Assembly (NCBI RefSeq): GCF_900091605.1
Contig: NZ_FMCQ01000004.1
Location: 372,001 to 436,000, forward strand
DNA from: Micromonospora tulbaghiae
GTDB taxonomy: Bacteria > Actinomycetota > Actinomycetes > Mycobacteriales > Micromonosporaceae
DNA: 64,000 nt
Reading direction: 5' to 3'
Under the pieces are notes generated by a model that was not told the DNA's origin, searched no databases, and saw nothing but the letters and a program-made list of their open reading frames with translations. Shown here piece by piece: positions 18,754 to 27,380 of this stretch (the stretch's first letter is position 1; every line of letters starts with the position of its first letter). Position numbers and translations under genes: made by a program.

Positions 18754-20040
18754 TCAGGGCGTGAGGCGGTGCAGGTCGCGCGGGAAGGCGGTCACCTCCC
18801 GGACGTTCGCCGCGCCCGTGAGCCGCGCGACGAACCGCTCCAGCCCGATCGCGAAACCGCCGTGCGGCGGCATGCCGTGCCGGAACGCGTCCACGTACCC
18901 GGCGTACGGCTCGACCGGCTCGCCCCGCGCCGCCAGGGCGGCCAGGTAGTCGGCGTGCCGGTGCAGCCGCTGCCCGCCGGTCACCAGCTCCACGCCCCGG
19001 AACAGCAGGTCGAAACCGTTCGAGTACGCGGGCCGGGCCGGGTCCGGGTGGGTGTAGAAGGGGCGCTTCGCCATCGGGTAGCCGGTGACGAAGAGGAAGT
19101 CGCTGTCGTGCTCCCGAAGCGCCCACTCCCCCAGCGCCCGCTCGTGCGCCGGCGCCAGGTCGGGTTCGTCGGCCGGCGCTCCGGCGATCTTCAGCGCGTC
19201 GGTGAAGTGCACCGCCGGAATCTCGGCCGGCACCTCCGGCACCGTCACGCCGAGCGTGGCCAGCGCACCGCCGACCCGCTCGGCGACTGTCGCCACCATC
19301 CCGGCCAGGGTGCCCCGCAGCACCGCCATCACGTCCCGGTGGTCGGTCACGAAGCCCAGCTCGACGTCGAGCGACGTGTACTGGGCCAGGTGGCGCACCG
19401 TGTCGTGCGGCTCAGCGCGAAACACCGGCCCCACCTCGTAGACCCGTTCGAAGACGCCGACCATGAGCTGCTTGTAGAACTGCGGCGACTGGGCCAGGTA
19501 GGCGGGCCGCCCGAACCAGTCCAGCGCGAACACGTTCGCCCCGCTCTCGGTCGACGAGGCGACCACCTTCGGCGTGTGCACCTCGACGAACCCCTGCTCG
19601 TCGAGGGTGGCCCGGAAGCCGGACACGGCCGCCGCCGAGATCCGCAGCGCGGCGGATCGGCTCGGGTGCCGCAACGCGGTCGCCGCGTGGTCGAGCTGAG
19701 TGGGCAGGGTGGCGGTGAGCGCCGGCCGGTACAGGTCGAACGGGGGCGCGACGGCGGGCGGCCCGAGCGGACGTACCGTCGGCTCGACGACCTCGGCCCC
19801 GGCGGGCGCGGTGGGGCTCGCGACCACCGTGGCGACCACCTCGACGACCGTCTCCTCGGTGAGCGCCTCGACCTGCTCGCGCAGGGCGGGCGCGGCGACC
19901 ACCACTTGGGCGAGCCCGGCGGCGTCGCGGAGGATCAGGAAGGCCACCGACTTGAGCAGCCGGCGGCGGTGGACCCAGCCGGCGAGCCGCACGGTGGTGC
20001 CCACATGGGCGGGGAGTTGGGTGGACAGGATGCGTTGCAC
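18754..20040 (-). CDS. aspS2: Archaeal-type, probably non-discriminating aspartyl-tRNA synthetase
   Basis: 428 residues, much shorter than the ~590-residue bacterial AspRS because the GAD insertion is absent. An N-terminal OB anticodon-binding domain (TTVRLAGWVHRRRLLKSVAFLILRD) is followed by the class II core: motif 2 region VGPVFRAEPHDT and motif 3 GGFAIGLERFVARLTG with the archaeal-type ending FPRDLHRLTP. Enzymes of this type often charge both tRNA-Asp and tRNA-Asn and feed the GatCAB amidotransferase; whether this one does is not visible. The GTG at 20040 has GAGGAGGT upstream, and that site is controlled by the T-box leader. Confidence 0.88.
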   Translation of the reverse strand: MQRILSTQLPAHVGTTVRLAGWVHRRRLLKSVAFLILRDAAGLAQVVVAAPALREQVEALTEETVVEVVATVVASPTAPAGAEVVEPTVRPLGPPAVAPPFDLYRPALTATLPTQLDHAATALRHPSRSAALRISAAAVSGFRATLDEQGFVEVHTPKVVASSTESGANVFALDWFGRPAYLAQSPQFYKQLMVGVFERVYEVGPVFRAEPHDTVRHLAQYTSLDVELGFVTDHRDVMAVLRGTLAGMVATVAERVGGALATLGVTVPEVPAEIPAVHFTDALKIAGAPADEPDLAPAHERALGEWALREHDSDFLFVTGYPMAKRPFYTHPDPARPAYSNGFDLLFRGVELVTGGQRLHRHADYLAALAARGEPVEPYAGYVDAFRHGMPPHGGFAIGLERFVARLTGAANVREVTAFPRDLHRLTP

Positions 20041-20309
20041 GACGACTACCTCCTCGGACCAATCGCAACGCGATCCCAGGGAGGTGTGGGCGAGCGGGAA
20101 CCTCGCGGTGCCACCACACCTTCGCCCCCGACGGAGCGGGAGCCTCATTCGACGCCTTTTCACCGGGGCCGGCCGGGCGGGCTCTACTGGGCGCGACACG
20201 CCGTTCTTCCCGCAGCTCGGGAGGGTCTTCACGAACCGGCGCCAGACCGCCTCGCAGCGAACGGCGGCTCTCTCGACTGGCGGGATCGGTCCGTTACTCG
20301 GCTCCGTCA
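20041..20309 (-). promoter_or_regulatory. Translational T-box riboswitch with GAC (Asp) specifier
   Basis: Minus-strand leader of aspS2. Stem I begins near 20309 with a GAGTAACGG element, carries GAGAGAG and a CCGCC/GGCGG distal helix (20267-20247), and returns through GTGAA to the specifier GAC (20227-20225), followed by the usual CTCCCGAGCTGC. The T-box bulge TGGTGGCACCGCG is at about 20114-20104. GGTGTGG (20120-20114) can pair with CCACACC (20089-20083) in the tRNA-bound form; otherwise ACCTCC (20085-20080) can cover the GGAGGT ribosome site. The two helices share bases, so control is at translation. A candidate -10, TAGCGT, is at 20329-20324. Confidence 0.85.
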
Positions 20310-20441
20310 CAGCTCTGCCCGGCACGCTAGCACCGCACGTGCCACGCTGTGACCGGGTTTTTTCGCCCCTGGTGTCCGGTGTCACAGCGATTCCGGCGTG
20401 ACGGCCGTCGCCCGCCGTTCATCGACCGCCGCCGACCGGCG

Positions 20442-20447
20442 TACGCT
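20442..20447 (+). promoter_or_regulatory. -10 element of lipA (leaderless)
   Basis: TACGCT ends 7 nt before the lipA GTG; no ribosome site intervenes. Confidence 0.5.
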
Positions 20448-20454
20448 CGGTTTT

Positions 20455-21444
20455 GTGACGATCGAGCAATCCGCGCCGACGACTGAGCAGGCAGCGCGCA
20501 CCGCGACTGTCGCCCCGGAGGGGCGGCGGATGCTGCGGATCGAGGCGCGCAACGCCGAGACGCCGATCGAGCGCAAGCCGCCGTGGATCAAGGTCAAGGC
20601 CAAGATGGGCCCGGAGTACACCCAGTTGCGCGGGCTCGTCTCGCGCGAGGGGCTGCACACCGTGTGCCAGGAGGCCGGCTGCCCCAACATCTACGAGTGC
20701 TGGGAGGACCGGGAGGCCACCTTCCTCATCGGTGGTGACCAGTGCACCCGGCGCTGCGACTTCTGTCAGATCGACACTGGCAAGCCGGCCGAGTTCGACG
20801 CCGACGAGCCGCGGCGCGTCGCCGAGTCCGTCGCCGCGATGGGCCTGCGCTACGCGACCATCACCGGCGTCGCCCGCGACGACCTGCCCGACGGCGGGGC
20901 CTGGCTCTACGCCGAGACGGTCCGGCAGATCCACGCGCTGCAGTCCGGCTGCGGTGTCGAGCTGCTGATCCCCGACTTCAACGCCGTGCCGGAGCAGCTC
21001 GCCGAGGTGTTCGGCTCGCGGCCCGAGGTGCTGGCGCACAACGTGGAGACCGTGCCGCGCATCTTCAAGCGGATCCGCCCGGCGTTCCGCTACGAGCGTT
21101 CGCTGGACGTGATCCGCCAGGCGCGGGCCGACGGCCTCGTCACCAAGAGCAACCTGATCCTGGGCATGGGCGAGGAGCGCGCCGAGGTGTCCCAGGCGCT
21201 GCGCGACCTGCACGAGGCCGGCTGCGAGCTGATCACCATCACGCAGTACCTGCGTCCCTCCCCCCGGCACCACCCGGTGACCCGCTGGGTCAAGCCGGAG
21301 GAGTTCGTCGAGCTGCGCGAGGAGGCCGAGGAGATCGGCTTCGCGGGCGTGATGAGCGGCCCGCTGGTCCGCTCGTCGTACCGCGCGGGCCGGCTCTACC
21401 AGCAGGCGCTCGACGCCCGCCGGGAGGTCACCGTCGCCGGCTGA
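20455..21444 (+). CDS. lipA: Lipoyl synthase, radical SAM
   Basis: 329 residues. It inserts two sulfur atoms into protein-bound octanoyl groups. The radical-SAM cluster is Cys97-x3-Cys101-x2-Cys104 (CTRRCDFC), and the auxiliary cluster that donates sulfur is Cys71-x4-Cys76-x5-Cys82 ([12 protein letters not shown]). The C-terminal RSSYRAG serine motif is present. The GTG at 20455 starts a low-complexity Thr/Ala-rich tail before the conserved [17 protein letters not shown] upstream suggests a leaderless start. Divergent from aspS2. Partner of lipB and, through the cofactor, of sucB. Confidence 0.96.
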   Translation: MTIEQSAPTTEQAARTATVAPEGRRMLRIEARNAETPIERKPPWIKVKAKMGPEYTQLRGLVSREGLHTVCQEAGCPNIYECWEDREATFLIGGDQCTRRCDFCQIDTGKPAEFDADEPRRVAESVAAMGLRYATITGVARDDLPDGGAWLYAETVRQIHALQSGCGVELLIPDFNAVPEQLAEVFGSRPEVLAHNVETVPRIFKRIRPAFRYERSLDVIRQARADGLVTKSNLILGMGEERAEVSQALRDLHEAGCELITITQYLRPSPRHHPVTRWVKPEEFVELREEAEEIGFAGVMSGPLVRSSYRAGRLYQQALDARREVTVAG

Positions 21445-21504
21445 GGCCGGCCGACCACCGCGTCACCCGCCGCCGGCCGCCCGCCGGATGCCATGATCAC
21501 AGGC

Positions 21505-23097
21505 ATGACTGCCGGGGTACGCGAGGAGCCACGCGAAGCCGTGCGCCCTCGTACGCCCCGGCGGCTGCCGTTGCCGACGCTGCTCGCCCTGCTCGTCGGG
21601 TTCGCCGGGGTGGGCTACCGGCTGGCGCTGCTGTTCGCCGACGTCCCGCCCACCAACAGCGACGAGGCGACGATGGGGCTGGCCGCCCTGCACATCGCCC
21701 GCGGCGACGGCTTCCCGGTCTGGTTCTACGGCCAGGCGTACATGGGCACGCTGGAGGCGTACCTGGCCGCGCCGCTGGTCGCGCTCGCCGGGCCGTCGGT
21801 GCTCGTGCTGCGGCTGCCCACGCTGGCGCTGTACGCGTTGTTCCTGCTGCTGTCCTGGCGGCTGACCCGGCGGCTCGGCGGTGACCGCTGGTACGCCCTG
21901 TTCGTCGTCGCCGTGCTGGCGCTCGGCTCCGACCGGGTGGTGAAGAACCAGCTCATCGCCGGCGGCGGCTATCCGGAGCTGAACCCGGCCGGCACGGCGC
22001 TGGCGCTGCTCACGGTCGGGCTCTGCGTGACCGGGCCGGGCGCGCGGCTGCCCCGCTGGGCGGCCTGGGGACTGATCGCCGGGGTGCTGCTGTGGGTGGA
22101 CCCGCTGATACTGCCGTACGTGCTGACGCTCGGCGCGCTGCTCGTGGCGTGGCGCCGGCGGGAACTGGCCGGCCGGGCCGGGTTCGTGCTGGCCGGCGCG
22201 CTGCTGCTGGGCGCGGCGCCGATGCTCGTGGACAGCATCCGGCACGGCCGCAACCCGGTCACCGCGGTGCTGGCGGCGGGTGGCTCCGGCGCTGCCGCGG
22301 ACTGGGCGGACCGGCTGCACGGCGCGCTGGTCCTCGGACCGCCGCTGGCGATGGGCTTCTGCTCACCCGGCCGGTGTGCCACCTGGCAGCTCTGGTGGGC
22401 CGTCGCGTTCCCGGTGCTGCTGGTGCTCGCCGCGCTCGCCGTGTGGCGCACCCTCCGCCGTACTCCCGGCCGCTCAGGCTCGGCGGAGCGGGTGCCGGCC
22501 GGGGTGCGGCTGGCGCTGCTCGGCGGCGCGACGGGGGTGCTGGCCGCGTACGCGGTGAGCAACGCGGCCGGGCAGACGCCGATCGAGAGCAGCCGTTACC
22601 TGTCCTGCCTGGCGGTCGCCGTACCGGCCCTGCTCTGGCCACTGTGGCGGGCCGCTCGCCGGCCGACGGCCCGGGTGGCGGGGATCGCGGCGGTGGCGGT
22701 GCTCGCGGGCGTGCTCGGCACCGGCGCGGCAGCCACTGTGGACGTGATCCGGGCGGCGCCCGCCGTGCACGCCGAGGCCGACCGGCACCGGTCGCTCGTG
22801 GACACGCTCGGCGCGCTCGACGTCCGGCACGTACGCGGCGGCTACTGGACGTGCAACCGGCTCACCTACGCGACCGGCGAGAACGTGGTCTGTGCCGTGG
22901 TCGACGACGACCTGACCCCGGGTTTCGACAGGCTGCCCGCGTACCGGCGGGAGGTGGCGGCCGACCCGGACGCGGCGTGGGTGGCACCGGCCGGCTCGCC
23001 GCTGGCCGCGCGGCTGGACGAACGCCTCGGCACCGAATCCGGCGCGCTCGACGTCGTCACGGTGGCCGGCTGGCGGATCTACCTGCCACGCCGCTGA
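21505..23097 (+). CDS. Polytopic membrane protein, GT39/GT-C-like
   Basis: 530 residues, about eleven hydrophobic segments after an Arg/Pro-rich N-terminus. The first outer loop contains PPTNSDEATMGLAALHIARG, with an Asp-Glu pair placed as in GT-C mannosyl- and arabinosyltransferases, then WFYGQAYMGTLE. A soluble C-terminal domain follows from about residue 430, with two Cys (WTCNRL, VVCAVV) that may form a disulfide outside the membrane. Start ATG 21505 has CATGAT 7 nt upstream; an ATG at 21493 is also in frame. A cell-envelope sugar transferase is the best inference. Confidence 0.72.
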   Translation: MTAGVREEPREAVRPRTPRRLPLPTLLALLVGFAGVGYRLALLFADVPPTNSDEATMGLAALHIARGDGFPVWFYGQAYMGTLEAYLAAPLVALAGPSVLVLRLPTLALYALFLLLSWRLTRRLGGDRWYALFVVAVLALGSDRVVKNQLIAGGGYPELNPAGTALALLTVGLCVTGPGARLPRWAAWGLIAGVLLWVDPLILPYVLTLGALLVAWRRRELAGRAGFVLAGALLLGAAPMLVDSIRHGRNPVTAVLAAGGSGAAADWADRLHGALVLGPPLAMGFCSPGRCATWQLWWAVAFPVLLVLAALAVWRTLRRTPGRSGSAERVPAGVRLALLGGATGVLAAYAVSNAAGQTPIESSRYLSCLAVAVPALLWPLWRAARRPTARVAGIAAVAVLAGVLGTGAAATVDVIRAAPAVHAEADRHRSLVDTLGALDVRHVRGGYWTCNRLTYATGENVVCAVVDDDLTPGFDRLPAYRREVAADPDAAWVAPAGSPLAARLDERLGTESGALDVVTVAGWRIYLPRR

Positions 23098-23110
23098 CGC
23101 AGACGCGGCG

Positions 23111-26047
23111 CTACCGGGCGCGGCGCTGTGCCGGGGCGGGCGGCGAAACGTCGAGCAGGCCGAGGCGGTGGGCCAGCGCGGCGGCCTCCACCCGGTTGGT
23201 CACGTCGAGCTTGGCGATGATCCGGGACACGTGCACACTCGCCGTCTTCGGCGAGATGAACAGCCGCTCGGCGATCCGGCTGTTGCTGTGCCCCTCGGCG
23301 ACCAGCCGCAACACCTCCTGCTCCCGGCTGGTCAGCAGGTCCGGCCCGGGTCGCCCGGTGCCCCGCAGCCCGACCCGGCGGGCCAGCGTCGCCGCCTGCT
23401 CGCCCAGCGGGGTGGCACCCAGCCGGGCGGCCAGCTCGGCCGTCTCGCGTACCGCGGCGGCGACCTCGTCCCGCTCGCCCGCCGCGGCGGCCGCCTCGGC
23501 CAGCCCGAGCAACGCCCGGCCCAGCGGGTACGGCTGCTCGGCCGCCCGCCACGCCGCCACGGACTCCCGCCACGCGGCGAGCGCCTCGACGGGACCGGCG
23601 GGCCCGAGCCCGGTCAGGACGGCGGTGACGTGCGCCGCGTGGGCGCGCTCGGCCGGGTGCTGGGCGGGCAGCGCGGCGGCAACCGCCGACACCTCGGCGG
23701 CCAGCGTCGCGTCCCCGGTCGTCGCGGCGGTACGCGCCAGCGCGTTCAGCACCGGCCAGCCCTCGCGCGGCAGGTCGGCCAGGTGCGCGTCGGCCAGGGC
23801 GGCGCGCGCTGCGCGTACCGCCTCCAGCTTGTCGTCGGCGGCGAGCGCGGCCTCCACGCGCAGCTCGTGCAGCGGCAGCCGGTGGTTCGGCCAGAGGTAG
23901 GGCCGGCTGAGGAACGCGAGCGCCCGCCCGACGACCTCGTCGGCGCCGGGATGGGCGCGGGCCAGGTGGAGCCCGGCGCGCAGTTGCAGCCAGTGCAGCC
24001 CGGACACGCCGGGCGGGTCGATGCGGGCCGCCTCGGCGCAGGTGGCGTCCGCCTCGTCCCAGCGGCCCAGCGCGATCAGCGCCTCGGCCCGGTTCGACAG
24101 CAGGTACGCCCCGATCGAGCGGCTGATGCCGACCCGGCGCGCCTCGCTCACCCCGGCCGCGGCTGCCTGTTCGGACTCGTCGTAGCGGCCCAGTTCGTAG
24201 AGCACGTCGGAGAGGAAGACCAGCGCGCTGACCAGGGCCCACGAGTCACCGGCGGCGCGGGCCCGCGCCTCGACCCCGCGCAGCTCGGCCAGCCCGCGCT
24301 CCGGGGTGCCGTCGAGGCGGTGCAGCAGGGCGATCCGGGTGGGCAGCAGCACCAGGTCGGTGCCGACCTCGGACGCGCCGGCCGCGGCTTCGGCGGCGAC
24401 CGAAGCGGCCTCGCGTGGGTCGACCTTCATCAGGTGCGACGCGATGTCGGCCAGCACGGCGAACCGTTCCGGGCCGTCGGGGGCGCCGGCCGCCAGCCGG
24501 TACGCCTCGCGCAGCTCGGCCGCGCCGTCGCTCTTGCCGAGCAGCGCGAACAGCCGGCCGCGATGGTCGAGCAGGCGGGCGGCGCGCAGCGGTTCGGCGC
24601 CGGGGTCGACCTCGGCCAGCGCGGCCCGGGTGAGCGTGAGCGCCCGGCTGAGGTCACCGGCGGTGACCGCGGCGGTCAGCGTGTCCTCCAGCACCCGCAG
24701 GTGGTCCATGCCGAGCCGGTCGGCGGCGTCGGGCACCTGCTCCCACAGTTCGAGGACGCGCTCCAGCAGGCGGCTCTGCTCGGCGTACGCGTACCGTTCG
24801 GCCGCCGCCTCGGCGGCGACCCGGGCCGTGGTGAGCGCGCGCGGGTGGTCGTGTGCCGCGTACCAGTGGTGGGCGATCTCGGCCGGGGCGCGACCGACGG
24901 CGACCAGGTGGGGTTGGGCCTCGATCGCGGCGGCGTACCGGGCGTGCAGCCGCGCGTGCTCGCCGGGCAGCAGGTCGTCGTGCACGGCCTCGCGGACCAG
25001 CGCGTGCCGGAACTCGTAGTCGCCGTCCGGGTCGGCCACCACGAGCTGCCCGGCGACGGCGGCGCGCAGCGCGTCCTCCAGTTCGGCCTCGGGCAGGCCG
25101 GCCACCTCGGCGAGGAGCTGATGAGCGAAGCGGGTGCCCCCGGCGGCGGCGATCCGCAGCACCCGCTGGGCCGGCTCGGGCAGCCGGTCCACGCGGGCCA
25201 GCAGCAGGTCGCGCAGCGTCTCCGGGATGGTCGCGCAGCCGACCGGGCCACCGGCGGCGGCCAGCTCCTCGATGAAGAACGGGTTGCCCTGGGTGCGTTC
25301 GTGCACGTCGTCGACGGTCCGGGCGAACTGCTCGGCGCCGAGCAGGTCGGCCAGCACGGCGGCGGTGCCGTCGCGGTCGAGGCGGCCCAGCTCGATCCGG
25401 TCCACGCCGCGGACCCGGTCCAGCTCGGCGAGGAACGGCCGCAGCGGGTGCCCGCGGTGCAGCTCGTCGGTGCGGTACGTGCAGACCACGAGCAGGCGGG
25501 TGGCGCGGGCGGCCCGCACCAGGAAGCCGATCAGGTCCCGGGTGGACCGGTCGGCCCAGTGCAGGTCCTCGATCACCAGCACCAGCGGGCGTTCCTCGGC
25601 GATCCGCCGGAACAGGTCGGCGACCAGGTCGAACAGGTAGCCGCGCGGGGTGTCGGCGAGGGCCGGCCCGGCGGGCGCGGCGACGCCTGCCGGCATCCGG
25701 GCCAGTTCCGGCAGCAGCCGGGCGAACTCCGCCTCGTAGCCGGCGAAGGCGGCCGGCCCGTCGTGGCGCAGCACGTCGCGCAGCGCGGCGGCGAACGGGG
25801 CGAACGGCAGGCCGGCCTCGCCCAGCTCCAGGCACTGGCCGACGAGCAGGCGCGCACCGGCGGCGTCCACCTGCGTGCCGAACTCCTCCAGCAGCCGGGT
25901 CTTGCCGACACCCGCCTCGCCGCCGACGAGCACCGTCGCCGGCTCGCCGGACCGGGACCGGGCCAGCGCGTCGCCGAGCGCGGTCAGCTCGGTCCGGCGG
26001 CCGACGAGGACGGTGCTGGCGGCGCGTACGGTCACGCCGTCGAGCAT
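23111..26047 (-). CDS. LuxR-family regulator with AAA ATPase domain (LAL type)
   Basis: 978 residues. The N-terminal ATPase has Walker A GGEAGVGKTRLLEE near residue 40 and a Walker B-type LVLVIEDLHWAD. A long helical TPR-like middle follows, then a C-terminal LuxR helix-turn-helix (LTSREQEVLRLVAEGHSNSR..SPKTASVHVSRI). This is the LAL/MalT-like architecture; the ligand is unknown. The start is uncertain: ATG 26047 is given, but the frame is open to a GTG at 26245 that overlaps the upstream small gene by 4 bp, with an 18-residue tandem repeat in between. Third-position GC falls in that extension, so I prefer the shorter form. Confidence 0.85.
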   Translation of the reverse strand: MLDGVTVRAASTVLVGRRTELTALGDALARSRSGEPATVLVGGEAGVGKTRLLEEFGTQVDAAGARLLVGQCLELGEAGLPFAPFAAALRDVLRHDGPAAFAGYEAEFARLLPELARMPAGVAAPAGPALADTPRGYLFDLVADLFRRIAEERPLVLVIEDLHWADRSTRDLIGFLVRAARATRLLVVCTYRTDELHRGHPLRPFLAELDRVRGVDRIELGRLDRDGTAAVLADLLGAEQFARTVDDVHERTQGNPFFIEELAAAGGPVGCATIPETLRDLLLARVDRLPEPAQRVLRIAAAGGTRFAHQLLAEVAGLPEAELEDALRAAVAGQLVVADPDGDYEFRHALVREAVHDDLLPGEHARLHARYAAAIEAQPHLVAVGRAPAEIAHHWYAAHDHPRALTTARVAAEAAAERYAYAEQSRLLERVLELWEQVPDAADRLGMDHLRVLEDTLTAAVTAGDLSRALTLTRAALAEVDPGAEPLRAARLLDHRGRLFALLGKSDGAAELREAYRLAAGAPDGPERFAVLADIASHLMKVDPREAASVAAEAAAGASEVGTDLVLLPTRIALLHRLDGTPERGLAELRGVEARARAAGDSWALVSALVFLSDVLYELGRYDESEQAAAAGVSEARRVGISRSIGAYLLSNRAEALIALGRWDEADATCAEAARIDPPGVSGLHWLQLRAGLHLARAHPGADEVVGRALAFLSRPYLWPNHRLPLHELRVEAALAADDKLEAVRAARAALADAHLADLPREGWPVLNALARTAATTGDATLAAEVSAVAAALPAQHPAERAHAAHVTAVLTGLGPAGPVEALAAWRESVAAWRAAEQPYPLGRALLGLAEAAAAAGERDEVAAAVRETAELAARLGATPLGEQAATLARRVGLRGTGRPGPDLLTSREQEVLRLVAEGHSNSRIAERLFISPKTASVHVSRIIAKLDVTNRVEAAALAHRLGLLDVSPPAPAQRRAR

Positions 26048-26116
26048 GCCACGCGCCCCCGACGGCCCGACCGGGCCGATCGGGCGGCGCGTTGCCGCCG
26101 GTCCGGCCGCCCCCGT

Positions 26117-26231
26117 GACGGCCGGACCGGCGAGTTCCCCTGCGGCACCGGCCGCGCCCACGATCCCGGGGACGGCCGGACCGGCGAGTTCTCCTGCGGC
26201 ACCGGCCGCGCCCACGATCCCGGCGACGGCC
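26117..26231. repeat. 54-bp tandem repeat, two copies plus a partial third
   Basis: Unit starts GACGGCCGGACCGGCGAGTT; copies at 26117-26170 and 26171-26224, with 7 bases of a third. The copies differ at very few positions. The period is a multiple of three, so read on the minus strand it would give an 18-residue repeat fused to the LuxR regulator if the upstream start were used. Confidence 0.85.
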
Positions 26232-26241
26232 GCCGGTGCGG

Positions 26242-26412
26242 TCACCGGCGGGCGTCGGTGGTGCGGGCGCTGTGCTGCCGGCGGCTGAGCCAGCCGCGCG
26301 GGTGCCGGCGTGGCAGCGACCGGGCGAGCCGGTCCTGCGCGGCGTCGGCCTGCAACTCGGCGGCGTGGCTGCGGTGGATGCTGAGGATGAAGTCGGCGTC
26401 GTTACCGAACAT
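26242..26412 (-). CDS. Small protein preceding the LuxR regulator
   Basis: 56 residues, beginning MFGNDADFILSIHRSHAAEL and continuing with an Ala/Asp-rich helix, then a strongly basic tail of Arg and His. GGGAG lies 7 nt before the ATG, an excellent ribosome site. It resembles short actinobacterial proteins of the '(D)ADFI-x-S-x-HR-x-x-x-AEL' type that I have seen annotated as hypothetical. No membrane segment. It is codirectional with the large LuxR gene, and its TGA overlaps a possible GTG start of that gene. Function unknown; a DNA- or RNA-binding role for the basic tail is only a guess. Confidence 0.75.
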   Translation of the reverse strand: MFGNDADFILSIHRSHAAELQADAAQDRLARSLPRRHPRGWLSRRQHSARTTDARR

Positions 26413-26615
26413 CTCGGATCTCCCTTGTCGTGCGGTGTCGTTCCCTGTCGAGATCGACTCTCCACGCGAAGGTGCCCCCGGGGCATGGGTACGCCGCCTG
26501 ATCTTCGCCCGTCCGGCCTCCTTACCGGCGGGCCGGTTCGGGGCGGCGCGGCCGTAAGGTACTCAGCCCTCGGCGGAAGAGGCGGCCACGGATCAACGTG
26601 ATGTGCGCCGACCAC

Positions 26616-26621
26616 TAGACT
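26616..26621 (+). promoter_or_regulatory. -10 element of the DUF4191 gene (leaderless)
   Basis: TAGACT lies 7 nt before the ATG at 26629; no ribosome site. Confidence 0.55.
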
Positions 26622-26628
26622 CTGCGGT

Positions 26629-27318
26629 ATGGCAAAGCCCCAGGAGAAGGTCTCGTTCGGCCAGCGGCTGAAGCAGATCGGGATGGTGTTCCGGTTCACC
26701 GCCAAGCAGGACAAGTGGTTCGCGCCGCTGACCGCGGCGGCGGTGCTGATCCCGCTCGCGCTCACCGTGGTCGCGGTGATCGCCTGGGGCTGGATCTGGC
26801 TGCCGATCGGCATTCTGCTCGCCCTGCTGGCCGTGCTGATCGTGCTCAACCTGCGCTCCAACAAGGCGATGATGAACGCCGCCGAGGGGCAGCCGGGCGC
26901 GGCGGCGCAGATCATGGAGAGCATGCGTGGCGACTGGCGGGTCACCCCGGCGGTCAGCTCCACCACCCAGATGGACATGGTGCACCTGGTGGTGGGCCGG
27001 CAGGGCGTGATCCTGCTGGCCGAGGGCAACCCGCAGCGCGTACGCGGCCTGCTCGGCCAGGAGAAGCGCCGCCTCGCGAAGGTGATCGGCACCGCTCCGC
27101 TGCACGACTACGTGATCGGGCAGGGCGAGGGTGAGCTGCCGGTCCGCAAGCTGCGGATGACGCTGATGCGGCTGCCCCGCGCCCTGTCCCCCAAGGACGT
27201 CAACGCGCTCGACAAGCGGCTCAAGGCGCTCACCGCGCGGCCGCAGATGCCCAAGGGCGCGATCCCGAAGAACATGCGGCCGGCGCGCGGCGCGTTCCGG
27301 CAGACCCGGGGTCGCTGA
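26629..27318 (+). CDS. DUF4191 membrane protein (Rv2219-like)
   Basis: 229 residues. A basic N-terminus (SFGQRLKQIGMVFRFTAKQDKW) leads into two membrane helices at about 33-75, then a soluble cytoplasmic domain with HLVVGRQGVILLAEGNPQRVRGLL and a Lys/Arg-rich tail. This matches DUF4191, which sits between lipA and glnA1 in mycobacteria (Rv2219). Function unknown. Neighbourhood is conserved; here the LuxR block and a membrane gene separate it from lipA. Confidence 0.88.
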   Translation: MAKPQEKVSFGQRLKQIGMVFRFTAKQDKWFAPLTAAAVLIPLALTVVAVIAWGWIWLPIGILLALLAVLIVLNLRSNKAMMNAAEGQPGAAAQIMESMRGDWRVTPAVSSTTQMDMVHLVVGRQGVILLAEGNPQRVRGLLGQEKRRLAKVIGTAPLHDYVIGQGEGELPVRKLRMTLMRLPRALSPKDVNALDKRLKALTARPQMPKGAIPKNMRPARGAFRQTRGR

Positions 27319-27329
27319 CCTTCGGCGTA

Positions 27330-27376
27330 CACGAAGAAGGAGCCGGTCCCCGTGCGGGGCCGGCTCCTTCTTCGTG
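27330..27376. terminator. Bidirectional terminator
   Basis: 17-bp stem (CACGAAGAAGGAGCCGG at 27330-27346 with 27360-27376) extended by a CCCC/GGGG helix. It lies between the convergent DUF4191 and RDD genes. Confidence 0.85.
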
Positions 27377-27380
27377 CGGG

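Noticed and set aside
23168..26557. Plus-strand open frame of over 1,100 codons antisense to the LuxR regulator
   Set aside because: No recognisable domain, low-complexity GRDPV-rich translation; the minus strand has ATPase and HTH motifs.
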